Positions 39,801-47,753 of a stretch of 64,000 bases of DNA are shown here, piece by piece. Each line of letters starts with the position of its first letter. Within the stretch, counting starts at the first letter, position 1. This DNA comes from Diphasiastrum complanatum (lineage: Eukaryota; Streptophyta; Lycopodiopsida; Lycopodiales; Lycopodiaceae). The stretch covers positions 15,406,049-15,470,048 of the forward strand of contig CM055095.1 of the NCBI GenBank assembly GCA_029204225.1, given 5' to 3'. A program made the position numbers and the translations under genes. A model generated the notes under the pieces. That model was given only the letters and a program-made list of their open reading frames with translations. It was not told the DNA's origin and made no database searches.

Positions 39801-41847
39801 GAATGATTTTAATATGGTTCTGGTATGAAAATGTTCTTTTTTGTGGATTCACTTATGTGTTTACCAGGTCTAGAAGGCAGCTTGAACGTTGTGTTGAAAG
39901 TTTCATATGAAATAAGCTTGTTGAAAGTTGCATTTGGGAAGTTCTTTGTTTTTCTTAGGGATTTGGCTATTTCCTTATAATGAACTAACGAAGGGCTATT
40001 TTTCTATTTTTTCATGCAGTGTCACCATGGCGTGCGGTCAATGCAGGCTGCGATGTGGCTTAAATCGCAGGTAAAAATTTTGAGCCCTCAAAACTGCTCT
40101 TGGCTCAATTTTTGTCTTTTCCCTCATTTCTGGCACGCTGAGTGTCCAGCTGAGCATATGAAATGTCTATTTTTGTCAAAATCATCCTTGAAAAAATGTC
40201 CCTGTAACAAAAATCACCCCTGCTCAGTGCCTTCTACAGACACAGTTGAAGGATGTGAAAGAACATGAGCTGAAGCTGATTGACCCTTCATTATGGCCAA
40301 ATAACTTGCTCTAATATCAAACATGCTTCTCCTTCATATGGATCTTACCTAGTGTCATGATGCTTTAGTCTGTAAAGAAACCAATTCGAATCCTTCCACA
40401 GAGTCTATTGAGTTTCTTTCTTGTTTCCATGTGCTGTTTTCAAAGGCATTTGGAGAGTACTATCTTAACTTGTCTTTCTCGAACTAGGCACATTCAGCCA
40501 TTCATGAACTAAAATTGGTCAAGTTACAGAGACCCATGACCCTCACTGAAAGCTGAATAATGTCAATCCTCTCTGTTCTGCCCTTCAGCGTCAATACACT
40601 CAATGGGCTCATTCTCATGGGTTTCTCACTTTACCTGATGCACTGACAGTATCTAGCTTGTACGCAAGGCTAAGTTTTGGTACTGCCGGATTATGATTGT
40701 ATTGTCACAAGTGAAGAGACCTTGGTGAGACGACATATGTCTACCATGAAAGCTCATACCTGTTAATCTAGAATGGATCATATATCATATATAAATATGA
40801 ATGCTTCTGCCTCAGATCGTGCTTATTTTCCATATGCTAATTCTGACGAGGCTAGGTATGGAAACAGTTGATGACTACATGGCCTCAATCGCTATCTTCC
40901 ACTATTGGAGGAAATTTAGAAGACTATGGTTTTAGATGAGCTTTTCGTTTTCCCTGTATACCCAATTTGGCCTATCCATCTAGATAGAGGACACGGAAGT
41001 AGTAAGTCAGGATGATGTTGGATACATCTACATCAAGTCAATTTTTGACTTGTTCTACTCTGTTCTATATTCTCTTTCCAAGACATTTAATAAACTTGTG
41101 AGACCTTAAAGCTTTCAAATATAGCTTAAGGCGATCCTTGGGTAGCCCCGTCCTGTTAAAACAGCTAGCACTACATGTCTATTCTCGTCTTAGTGTATGC
41201 AACTTAGCCAGTGTTTGGTTCCCTTATATTCCCATTTTGTGACCGTTACCTTCACAGGCTTGTGAGCAATGTTATAAACATACCATCATGTCCCGACATA
41301 CTATCACATTTTCTTACAGGAGGGATGGTTCAACATGAACCTTCTTGAGGTGGATATTGTAAGGAATTTCCAAAAGTTTAGATTGCGCACTTTGGGATTT
41401 CACATTGCGAAAAAACAATGTTTGGTCAATCACTATCAAAGGAGTACTTTGTACTTCGTCGTTTCATGTTTGCTAATATCTTAGCTTTGAGTTTATAGCT
41501 TCTAGTGACTCTGTTTGAGTTACATAATGTGTAGAACGAACTTTTGCCAAAATGCTACCAGCTTTTAATTCCAAGATCTCATTATATCCAAAGTGTGCTA
41601 CAGGCGATATATCATAGTATAAGCCCATGTGTTTAGATAAGGTAATATGGGAGTGTTGTTTATGTTGCTTAGGTCGGTGCAATTTTTAGCTTCCTTCAGT
41701 TTTTTCTATGCTAGCCTTAAATTATCGTATGTTCTAAAATTAATGAGCATAAAATTGTCCTTGCAGGGCTTCAAGCGATTATTCAATGTTGTGGGTGGAA
41801 TTCATGCGTATGCTACGAGGGTTGATGAATCCATCACAAAATATTAG
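11621..41847 (+). CDS. STR12: Chloroplast PpiC/rhodanese-like protein, eight exons
   Basis: Exons: 11621-11903, 12529-12648, 12889-12983, 17953-18053, 38382-38492, 39552-39660, 40020-40070, 41767-41847. They total 951 nt, 316 residues plus TAG; all joins keep frame, with GT donors and AG acceptors. Residues 1-94 have no Asp or Glu and are rich in Ser, Ala and Arg, as expected of a plastid transit peptide. About 107-199 is a parvulin/PpiC domain ([49 protein letters not shown]). About 208-316 is a rhodanese domain ([27 protein letters not shown]) with active-site loop CHHGVRS, Cys274 being the first codon of exon 7. This order matches Arabidopsis At5g19370 (STR12), from memory of the family. 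Likely stromal sulfur-transfer or peptidyl-prolyl isomerase role, not proven. Introns of 4969 bp (3) and 20328 bp (4) are full of transposons. No lesion is visible. Confidence 0.9.
12962..13519 (+). repeat. 279-bp direct tandem duplication spanning the exon 3 splice donor
   Basis: 12962-13240 is repeated exactly in register at 13241-13519. I see two differences (acagtt/acggtt and gcacgc/gcatgc). The unit starts inside STR12 exon 3 (ctgggtagcaaagggccaat) and includes the donor GTAAGC, so intron 3 holds a second copy of the last 22 exon bases plus donor at 13241-13268. The first donor keeps the reading frame; the second copy has no acceptor of its own. Confidence 0.95.
13700..14720 (-). mobile_element. 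hAT-like (DUF659) transposase relic 1, in STR12 intron 3
   Basis: Read on the - strand: [20 protein letters not shown] near 14650 (the 'LR.t.L..E...v..ELepir' block of DUF659 proteins), [15 protein letters not shown] near 14420, then [16 protein letters not shown] and [14 protein letters not shown] at 14030-13915, followed by [14 protein letters not shown] near 13850. The order is that of plant hAT-like DUF659 transposases. Stops, frameshifts and probably a remnant intron (about 14040-14330) break the frame. Terminal repeats were not found. Confidence 0.7.
14721..17952. other. Rest of STR12 intron 3
   Basis: Apart from the copia tail at 15160-15345 I see no recognisable element or gene. The short open frames in both strands have no family features. 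Confidence 0.4.
15160..15345 (-). mobile_element. Copia RNase H tail fragment
   Basis: The - strand reads [20 protein letters not shown], then [15 protein letters not shown]. This matches the end of copia polyproteins (R-T-KHI...HFI.E.., then a T..Q.AD.FTK-like block). Decay follows within about 60 bp and no LTR was delimited. Confidence 0.7.
18210..18721 (-). repeat. 3' LTR of a - strand gypsy element (left edge uncertain)
   Basis: The right edge is clear: ...ggacataaca ends at 18721 and is followed by the complement of a purine tract (18722-18732), so on the - strand the LTR starts TGTTATGTCC after GGAGAGAAGAA. A - strand TATA-like CTATATAAG lies near 18410. Where it ends on the left was not resolved. 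Confidence 0.5.
18750..19435 (-). mobile_element. Ty3/gypsy chromovirus pol C-terminus
   Basis: An uninterrupted 203-codon frame (19361 to 18750) holds the integrase C-terminal region ([55 protein letters not shown]) and ends in a chromodomain ([33 protein letters not shown]). Upstream, after one stop, [13 protein letters not shown] is still readable to about 19435, where homology ends abruptly. It lies in STR12 intron 4 and carries its own 3' LTR to the left. Confidence 0.9.
19830..21085 (+). mobile_element. hAT-like (DUF659) transposase relic 2, in STR12 intron 4
   Basis: On the + strand: [20 protein letters not shown] near 19832 (the GCSIM.DGW start of DUF659), [14 protein letters not shown], then [20 protein letters not shown] at about 20025-20085, then [14 protein letters not shown] near 20200. 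After an intervening gypsy piece (20335-20830) the C-terminal part resumes: [11 protein letters not shown] near 20930, then [18 protein letters not shown] near 21010-21060. Multiple frameshifts. It is cut at about 21088 by an LTR. Confidence 0.7.
20335..20830 (-). mobile_element. Gypsy chromodomain fragment inserted in the hAT relic
   Basis: The - strand reads integrase-tail sequence ([32 protein letters not shown], 20800-20690) and a chromodomain (VLERRE, then [19 protein letters not shown], then DAAWE, 20640-20530) with a frameshift between. The 20690-20805 part resembles 21590-21692, so the same gypsy pol segment is present twice on either side of an LTR. Confidence 0.7.
21091..21569 (-). 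repeat. LTR copy of the old gypsy element
   Basis: Clear similarity to 34487-35024: both start tctcac.gagctatct/tctcacgaagctatct, share 'aaacccaaagcacaccaaag' and 'caagttacaagcataaacac', and end ...ccggtgtgag..., caatatttacaatttaca. An internal segment differs, consistent with a deletion or replacement near 21340-21420. Confidence 0.75.
21590..24380 (-). mobile_element. Old Ty3/gypsy element, internal deletions
   Basis: Read on the - strand: gag from about 24171 ([49 protein letters not shown]); a gag C-terminal block at 23644-23432; a zinc knuckle at about 23240 ([13 protein letters not shown], one residue short of CX2CX4HX4C); a protease [13 protein letters not shown] near 22960 with the D-T-G intact; then directly RNase H ([13 protein letters not shown] near 22380) and decayed integrase Zn-binding and C-terminal regions to 21600. 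Reverse transcriptase and the integrase core are gone. Its probable 5' leader and LTR lie at 33830-35024, beyond later insertions. Confidence 0.75.
24381..24936. other. AT-rich stretch without a gene
   Basis: Low-complexity AT-rich sequence with repeated short words (ttacatattac, tagtaactagt). It probably belongs to the 3' flank of the hAT-like relic on its right. No terminal inverted repeat could be assigned. Confidence 0.3.
24937..27180 (-). mobile_element. hAT-like (DUF659) transposase relic 3, most complete
   Basis: The - strand carries the whole family order: a BED-type zinc finger at about 27150-27040 ([20 protein letters not shown], second Cys replaced by Tyr); the ELEPIR block at 26527-26318 ([20 protein letters not shown]); a shifted GCSIMLDGW start near 26085; [13 protein letters not shown] near 26000; then [20 protein letters not shown] and [18 protein letters not shown] at 25760-25545; and a C-terminal dimerisation-like block [20 protein letters not shown] at 25266-25130 followed by an acidic tail ending at 24937. 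Several breaks. The young gypsy element inserted 220 bp upstream of the zinc finger. Confidence 0.75.
27401..27757 (-). repeat. 3' LTR of the young gypsy element
   Basis: Starts tgtaatagatcc and ends cgtaaca on the + strand, i.e. TG...CA. Identical to 33352-33708. The + strand open frames inside it (from 27495) are shadows repeated in both LTRs. Confidence 0.97.
27758..27772 (-). other. Polypurine tract
   Basis: On the - strand AAGGGGGAGGGAG directly precedes the 3' LTR (27757). The pol stop codon TAA (27771-27769) overlaps its start, so coding sequence and plus-strand primer are packed together. Confidence 0.85.
27769..32550 (-). pseudogene. Gag-Pol polyprotein of the young gypsy element, one internal stop
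   Basis: A single frame runs from ATG at 32550 to TAA at 27769 (1594 codons), broken only by TAA at 29979-29977, giving open parts of 857 and 713 residues. Visible in order: gag ([20 protein letters not shown]), zinc knuckle [14 protein letters not shown], protease [13 protein letters not shown] (D-D-G where D-S/T-G is usual), reverse transcriptase with [12 protein letters not shown] and [13 protein letters not shown], RNase H ([23 protein letters not shown]), integrase zinc finger (HPGI, CQKCQ), DDE residues in [16 protein letters not shown] and QTERVNQ, then GFQPRSP and a chromodomain ([19 protein letters not shown]). The stop lies between RT and RNase H, in the conserved stretch just before [11 protein letters not shown]. 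Everything else looks intact, so this copy may be moved only with help from another copy. Confidence 0.95.
33338..33350 (-). other. Primer-binding site
   Basis: On the - strand TGGTATCAGAGCC begins one base after the 5' LTR end. It is complementary to the 3' end of plant initiator-Met tRNA. Confidence 0.9.
33352..33708 (-). repeat. 5' LTR of the young gypsy element
   Basis: Identical to 27401-27757. On the - strand it is the 5' LTR, followed by the primer-binding site and a leader of about 790 bp before the gag ATG. Confidence 0.97.
33727..33803. repeat. (CT)n microsatellite beside the gypsy target site
   Basis: About 38 CT units follow cacacacac. The element's target duplication CTCTC lies at the edge of this tract. 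Open frames here are LSLS/RERE artefacts. Confidence 0.95.
33830..35024 (-). mobile_element. Leader and 5' LTR of the old gypsy element
   Basis: On the - strand the LTR 35024 to 34487 is followed by a primer-binding site (complement gctctgatacca at 34473-34484) and about 650 bp of leader. The leader shares the word gaaccggaaa with the gag-proximal sequence near 24350. This is probably the 5' end of the element whose gag begins near 24171, now separated from it by the hAT relic and the young gypsy element. The LTR matches 21091-21569. Confidence 0.65.
35025..35939. other. Unassigned intron sequence with a (G)25 run
   Basis: An uninterrupted run of 25 G residues lies at 35592-35616. A + strand Gly/Arg-rich stretch ([16 protein letters not shown], about 35703-35755) is readable for only a short distance and has no clear start. 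I do not recognise a gene. Confidence 0.4.
35940..36330. repeat. Short degenerate repeats
   Basis: Words such as agatccaagcatgcaata, ccaagcatgcaat and aagatccaagcatgtga recur at irregular 40-90 bp spacing, suggesting a decayed minor satellite. Confidence 0.4.
36331..38381. other. End of STR12 intron 4, no gene seen
   Basis: A 149-codon - strand frame (37220-36771) has no recognisable motif, start context or homologous feature I can name. The intron ends at the acceptor AG at 38380-38381 before exon 5. Confidence 0.4.
38493..41766. other. STR12 introns 5-7, no elements recognised
   Basis: Intron 5 (38493-39551), intron 6 (39661-40019) and intron 7 (40071-41766) contain no transposon or gene that I can identify. 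Confidence 0.5.
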
Positions 41848-42910
41848 TTGTATATTCTCCTCGACCTATCTATCATATCAATCATTGTGGACTAACTTCA
41901 AAGTGACAACTTGCACAGTCTTGTATACCCTTTCGGTCTAAAGTTTTCCATGCATTTGCATCATTGCTTGTAGAGCATGTGCTACTCGTCAATGGCATGC
42001 CTAAGGACCTTGGATGTGGAGTCTTCTTGTAGCATAATTTGAGGAGATTTATCCCATGAAATCCATAATCCATCTCAAGTTTTTGAAAAAAATGACACAT
42101 TAGAATTAAAATGCAAATATGAAAGCTCAATAATTGAGATTTTTTGGAACTGTGATATATATTATTCATAAAATAAATGAACACTTCAAATGCCATATTT
42201 TCTCTTAAACTTGAACGGAAGTGGTCTACTCTAGTCCCCAGATTAGGTAATAATTGAACTGGGCTTTTAAAAAATTTTGTGCATAACTTTAGAATTGTTT
42301 TCAACACTTAGGCGTGCATGTGTAGTGATTTGATGTAAAAACAAACGTGCTTATTTTAGATGGAATTTTTTTTTTATATAACCAGATTGACGAGAAAATG
42401 GCCGAAAAAGAATGCCATTTTAAAAACCTTAGTGGACTTTTTTGCTACTATTTTTTGTGTAGATGCATTTATGCAACAAGTTTATAGTGTTTTTGTTTTG
42501 TCATTTTTACATAGACATACACATGTACTAAATTGTTATGATTATTAATTATAAAGGATGCCTTTAGCTTTGTTGATTCAAACAATGCATTTTAGCACTC
42601 GACATACGAACATTTAATTGACTGTATCTATTCTAGTAAAACTTCAAATGGGATTGTTTTTCGATGACATCATGTTATGGTTATATAGGATTTTTTTAGA
42701 GTATATAGTTGTAAAATGTTCATTGAAAGACATGGGATTACACAATTGAAAATATCAAAGTTTGACCAATGACCATGGATGTTTTGACATATCATATCTT
42801 CATTAGAGAAATTTAGAGCTCGAAGAGGGCCTTTGAATTTTTTTTTTTTTAATATTTTTTTTCTTATTTTTGTTGCCATGTTGACCAATTGAAACCTTGA
42901 AATCGGGGTT
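41848..42910. other. STR12 3' flank, no gene seen
   Basis: AT-rich. A possible poly(A) signal aataaa lies at 42172-42177, about 325 bp after the stop. No other feature is supported. Confidence 0.35.
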
Positions 42911-42923
42911 CTACGTAACGTAG
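42911..42923. promoter_or_regulatory. 13-bp palindrome upstream of gene A
   Basis: CTACGTAACGTAG is a perfect inverted repeat around a central A. Related motifs lie upstream of B (45985-45997, CTATGTAACATAA) and C (52061-52073, CTACGTAATGTAG). It could be an operator or a terminal/subterminal element motif. Confidence 0.5.
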
Positions 42924-43281
42924 GATTTTTTAAATATAAATAAAATAAAAACTTTTAAAATATATTGTTGTTTCGTCAAGCAGCATGCAGAAATGCTATT
43001 GGTTGATGAGGCTTGCCCTTCCAGCTCATCACTGCTCGAAGAGACCAAAAAATATTGAAAATGAATATGACAGATGGTTGAGATGAGAAAATCGATGTAC
43101 CATTAATGTATATGTATTGTCAAATCATGGTTAACAGGGTTAACCAGAGTTAATTTGTCAAGCCAAATAAATCAGTGTTTCAAATTTTTGCCAACACATT
43201 TTCTCAGATTCATGGCTTTTTGTTTACGCAAATTTTCAGATTCATAGTTCATTGTTTCAGATTTTTGCATGCAAATTACGA

Positions 43282-44602
43282 ATGGTGCCATCAAGGAAGC
43301 CGTGCTCTTCAATTGACTCTGTGCTTCTATTCAATGAGACAAATGATAATGGATTATGAGTGCCAAGAAAATATTCAAAAAACTCTTGGGTTTTGATGCA
43401 TCCATCATCAAGAGGAACATTTCGAAAAAGGAAAAGGTCAAAACTATCATTTTGATCTTCAGAACATCATCAGGAGAAAAATCTATTTCTGAAATTCTAG
43501 TCCAACATGTATATATGCATTCAGAGATAAATGTGTAGGGATTCAACCGTCAGGATCACCAAAAAAGCAACTGTGAGTATTGATATTTTTGATACTTTGA
43601 TTTTTGTCATTCATAAATATTTAATAGTAAATTTGCCAATCTGATCATTTTTCTCTTGTAGATTTATATCCATCCAACATAAATGAATGGGAGCCGAGTA
43701 GATCTTTTGCAGGTGTGTTAGATGTTATTCACTGATATTGGACAACTGCAATGTCGAGGTAAAACTGCAAAAGATCTAGCTGATAGTGAGATCTTTTTTT
43801 ATGAATCAATGTACATTCCTGATACAATTTTTTTTTTTGGACAAATAGTACCAATTCCATCACCTAGTTTTGAAAGTGATAAATGGATTGCACCAGATAC
43901 TACAGTTTCAAAATCATTTCGTTGCAAGATATATAATGATGTAAAAAATTCATTAAAAATGAGCACGGGATAAAAAATAGTCAGATTGAGTTGGTTTATT
44001 TCCTTGAATATATTTGTGGATTTCTTTTCAAGTGTCAATGACACAAAATCCCAACGATGTTTGTATGCAAAAATTTATCAGATAGTTTATTATCTGAACT
44101 TATGGATGAAGGCTGGGACAAAAGATCAGATGGAATGCAAAATTAAATTGTCTTCCATGTGCTTCCGTTATTAAATTGAAAAACAAATGTTGAGCTTATG
44201 CTTTCATTATCAAAGATGGAAAAATAAAAAAAAAAGACTCGATTAAGATTTGGAAGCCAGTGGACATTCAAAACGAAAAAATATTGAAATTATATACAAT
44301 GATGTCGTTTTGACGTGTGTTGAGGTGGAAGAAGATTGGAGTCTAAACTACATCAGGCAGGAACTATTGCTCCTACAAGATGATGTACTTTTAGACTTCA
44401 GATTTATTTTCAATGGTAAACTCGTAAGTAACTGTAAACACTCGATCTTTTATGAATAGTTTCAATCAAAACTTTCTAATACAATTTCTGTACTAATTGT
44501 AACTAACTTTGTATTAGTTTTATGCAGGTACGTAAAAGACATGAGCTCGAGATCAAATGTAGAGATATTGGCGAAACAATCCAACTTATGAAAGAACATT
44601 GA
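43282..44602 (+). pseudogene. Gene A: copy of the novel A/B/C family
   Basis: Exons by comparison with gene C: 43282-43572, 43662-44423, 44528-44602, with the same intron positions. Exon 1 starts MVPSRK and shares NSWVLMHPSSRGTF and ISEILVQHVYMHSEI with B and C, but it has a TGA in place of the usual Trp and a frameshifting deletion before ILIFRTSSG. Exon 2 keeps QCRGKTAKDLADSEIFFYES, then LSWFISLNIFVDFFSS, then EKQMLSLCFHYQRWK, with more frameshifts. The last part (NGKL, then exon 3 VRKRHELEIKCRDIGETIQ) is intact. A poly(A) signal lies at 44717-44722. Function unknown. It converges with D1, whose stop is 244 bp away. Confidence 0.7.
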
Positions 44603-44845
44603 GATTCACTATCAGCAAATACATGCCAATCATCATGTCTTTTTATCAATATAGAAAATTGCATTCCAGTATTACACTATGGACACAACCTGATTGTAAG
44701 AATCTATATTGATATCAATAAAAAAAATCCATAAACGGGTTGTTTACATGTAAAATGATTGCATCTTTTTTTTTTTTTTTGATGTATCTCTATTTACAAA
44801 TAGATTTCTATTTAATCAATTTTTTTATATTTTTTTTTATCAGTA

Positions 44846-45900
44846 TTAGGAACTGATAAGAGAACAACTCCTTCTATAATTTCGCCCTCTACTATTTCGG
44901 AAAGGGCCCCAATGCCCTTTTAAGACAAGAGGACTCTTTGCTATAATATTGCCTTCCTCTGTATCAGGAAGGATTTTTATTCCTTTTTGATCATATAAAA
45001 TAAGATCTGCATCCTGAGCAACCTGAAAGGCTGTTAAGGCAGGAGCAGGTTCCTTTTGAGGGCCCTCGATCCCAAGTGCAACGCTTACATCGTACTGGGC
45101 ATAGGTTCTGATCAACTCTTGCCGAAATCTATATACATCATCAGGAGTACACGGCTCAAGAGTGAACTGTCATCACAAAACACGAGAATAAGCAAATTAC
45201 AAACAATGATAGTAAAAAAATATGAATCAGAATGAAAGGAACTACAAATGAACAAAATATTACCTTTTCAATATCTACATCCACTTGTAAATTATACCAC
45301 TCAAAAAATAGCTTTGTATTGTACATGACGAACCATGCACAACTAAAAGCGTCATTTTGCTGTACACACTGCATATATAAAACGAAAATTAGTAATATTA
45401 TGATAGAAATTTTATTTATGCTATGACGATACATTTGAATTAAAAAAGAAATACATGCATATCAGAGATAGATTGAATATACCTTGAGAGATCTAATGGT
45501 TATTTCTCCAATTGAAGTTGTCGTTGTCGGTATTTCCTGAACGACATCATGAAGTAGAGAATCAAATTTTCTATGTGTATTTGCAGCTGAGTTTAATTTT
45601 ACACATAAAAAATTTGATACTCCCTCCTTACTCATCTTTACAGAAAGAATGTTCAGGTTCCAATGCCGACTGCAACAACCAAAATACAAATATCGATAAA
45701 TCCATATTTCTGAAAGAGTTTCTTACTTATTAAAGACTGCATTCGATAAAATAGATAGCCTTCTCAAAATTGGCTTCTTTCGTTTTTATCGCTCCCATGA
45801 AAAATGGACTAACAACAAAAACTGTACCATGGAAATCGAAACTAATACTATTTAGCAAAAAAGATACTCCGGCTTCTACTCATTACAAGAGTTCTCAAAC
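44846..45900 (-). pseudogene. D1: Ulp1/C48-like peptidase, N-terminally truncated
   Basis: Exons on the - strand: 45669-45483, 45368-45264, 45166-44846. The first holds the catalytic-His block RHWNLNIL and FLCVKLNSAANTH, the second the Gln/Cys block CVQQNDAFSCAWF, the third a family-specific tail (FTLEPCTPDDVYRFRQELI) that is longer than in D3. All three join in frame with good splice sites. Upstream only a decayed stretch (VFVVSPFFMGAIKTKEANFE near 45810) remains; the H3-like and N-terminal parts are lost. By family this would be a cysteine peptidase removing SUMO or a related modifier; the Asp of the triad is Asn here, as in D2-D4. Confidence 0.7.
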
Positions 45901-45984
45901 TTAGAAGGGCCGTTTGTTACGAGTTTTTTTTTTCCCTCGCTGTTTATGTCCATGTGGCCCAATTGGTTCTTGACATAGTGACTT

Positions 45985-45997
45985 CTATGTAACATAA
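45985..45997. promoter_or_regulatory. Palindrome-related motif upstream of gene B
   Basis: CTATGTAACATAA matches the CTACGTAACGTAG motif upstream of gene A with substitutions that keep most of the symmetry. It is about 220 bp before the ATG of B. Confidence 0.35.
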
Positions 45998-46216
45998 CTC
46001 GCTTGACCCGGAAAACACAATTCATGTTTGGGCAAATTTGAATTTCCGGTCCGGTAGATTGGAAGCATACTATTGGTTGGCGTGCGCGACGACTGGTTGA
46101 CTAAATTGCTTGGGTTAACCTCAAGTTAAAATTATCTTGGGACTCACAAATAGGTTTGGCGCCTATTATACTCTGGACTCTCATATTGACAAGTTCAAAC
46201 GTGAACTCTTCAAGCT

Positions 46217-47575
46217 ATGGCGATGAGAAGAAGACCGAGATCCTTGATATGCTCTGCAATTTTTTATAATGAGAGGGAAGACAATGGCACATGGATTGCT
46301 CGTGAATATCATAAGGCTTCTTGGGTACTGATGCATCCATCGGCGAGAGGGGCTTTTCGCCAAAAGAAAAAGGCCAAGTATACATATAGATCTTATTGGA
46401 AAGGGCGGATTATTGATTTCAAAGTTTCTTCAGGAGGACAAACCATTTCAGAGGTGCTTATTCAACATGTTTATATGCATTCAGAACTTAATGTGGAGGC
46501 TGTAAATCCACATGATTTTTGAAAGTGTAATTGTAAGTATCTTAATTTTTTGGTTTGCTTGTCATTTTTAAAACGTAATCGTATATATGAATCGGAGCTT
46601 ATTATGATTTTATATTGTAGATCTATATCCTTCAAATATACATGAATGAGAACCTGTGGCATCTCTGTCAGATATTATAGATGTCATCCATTCAGAAATT
46701 GGCAAATTGCAATACAGAGGACGAACGACAAAAGAACTTGCAGATTCAGGAATATTTTTTTATGATGCTATGTATATTCCAGACATAAATGGAGGAATGG
46801 AAAAACTAGAGTGTATACCTCTACCTAATTTTCAAGATAATGTGTGGTGGATTGCAGTCAACGACAATATAATAAAATGTTTTTGTTCCAAGCTATATAA
46901 TGATGTACAAAAGTCACTCAATACTAGTACTGGATCAAGAAATGTGCACTTAAGCTGGTTTGTTCCAATGTCATTGTTTGTCAGCTAAACATGGAGGTGC
47001 ATCGAACTTCCACATTGTTTGTTTGCAAAAATCTATCAGATGATTTTTTATTCAAATTCATGGACAAAGGTTGGGATATAAGATCCACTGCAGATATTTC
47101 TTGTAGAATCAAACATTCATCCATATCATTTAGATACAGTATAGAGAAGCAAATGCTTAGTATGGCGTTTCATTATCAGAGATGGAAAGAACAGAATGGT
47201 ACTTGGGCCCCATTAGATCAAGATCTAGACAACATTGGACACACTGATCGTATATGCATTGATATCATGGCAAATGGGGAGTTACTTACCAATATTGAGG
47301 TTGAGCAGGACTGGACCTTATTCTACATTAGAACGGAACTGATACTTTTACAACAAGATATCCCCGAATATTTCAGCTTCATATTGGATGGAAAATTGGT
47401 ATGTGAAATCTATGAATTTGTATATTAATTTGTATTCATTATTTTTTTTTGTCAATATTTGGATCACTAACTGTAATTTGATTAACGTATGTTTGTGCAG
47501 ATATGTAAAAGACATGAAGAGAAAATCAAATGCAAAGATTTAGGCGGAATTGTTCAGATAATAGAGCAATCATGA
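46217..47575 (+). pseudogene. Gene B: copy of the novel A/B/C family
   Basis: Exons 46217-46532, 46621-47398, 47501-47575, with GT donors and AG acceptors. Exon 1 begins MAMRRRPRSLIC (basic start) and includes WVLMHPSARGAFRQKKKAK, YRSYWKGRIIDFK, ISEVLIQHVYMHSELNV. There is a TGA at 46520 near the exon end and another where C has Trp (IHE*EPV). Exon 2 runs SDIIDVIHSEIGKLQYRGRT to LSWFVPMSLFVS, then a stop and frameshift at about 46986, then resumes TSTLFVCKNLSDDFLFKFMD and EKQMLSMAFHYQRWK. The C-terminal 80 residues (RICIDIMANGELLTNIEVEQ, SFILDGKL, exon 3 ICKRHEEKIKCKDLGG) are intact. It converges with D2. Confidence 0.7.
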
Positions 47576-47753
47576 TACAAGATTTGTAAAAGCTCTCATA
47601 AATATCAATATATTTCTCATTTTCTGAGAATGTACATGTGTGTCCTGTATATAACAATGGATGCTTTTCCCCCATTGTCTCTATCTTTCTATATGCCCAT
47701 AATTATTCACAGGGCATTACATCAAAAATGTATATCTCTATTTAGTCTATTAT

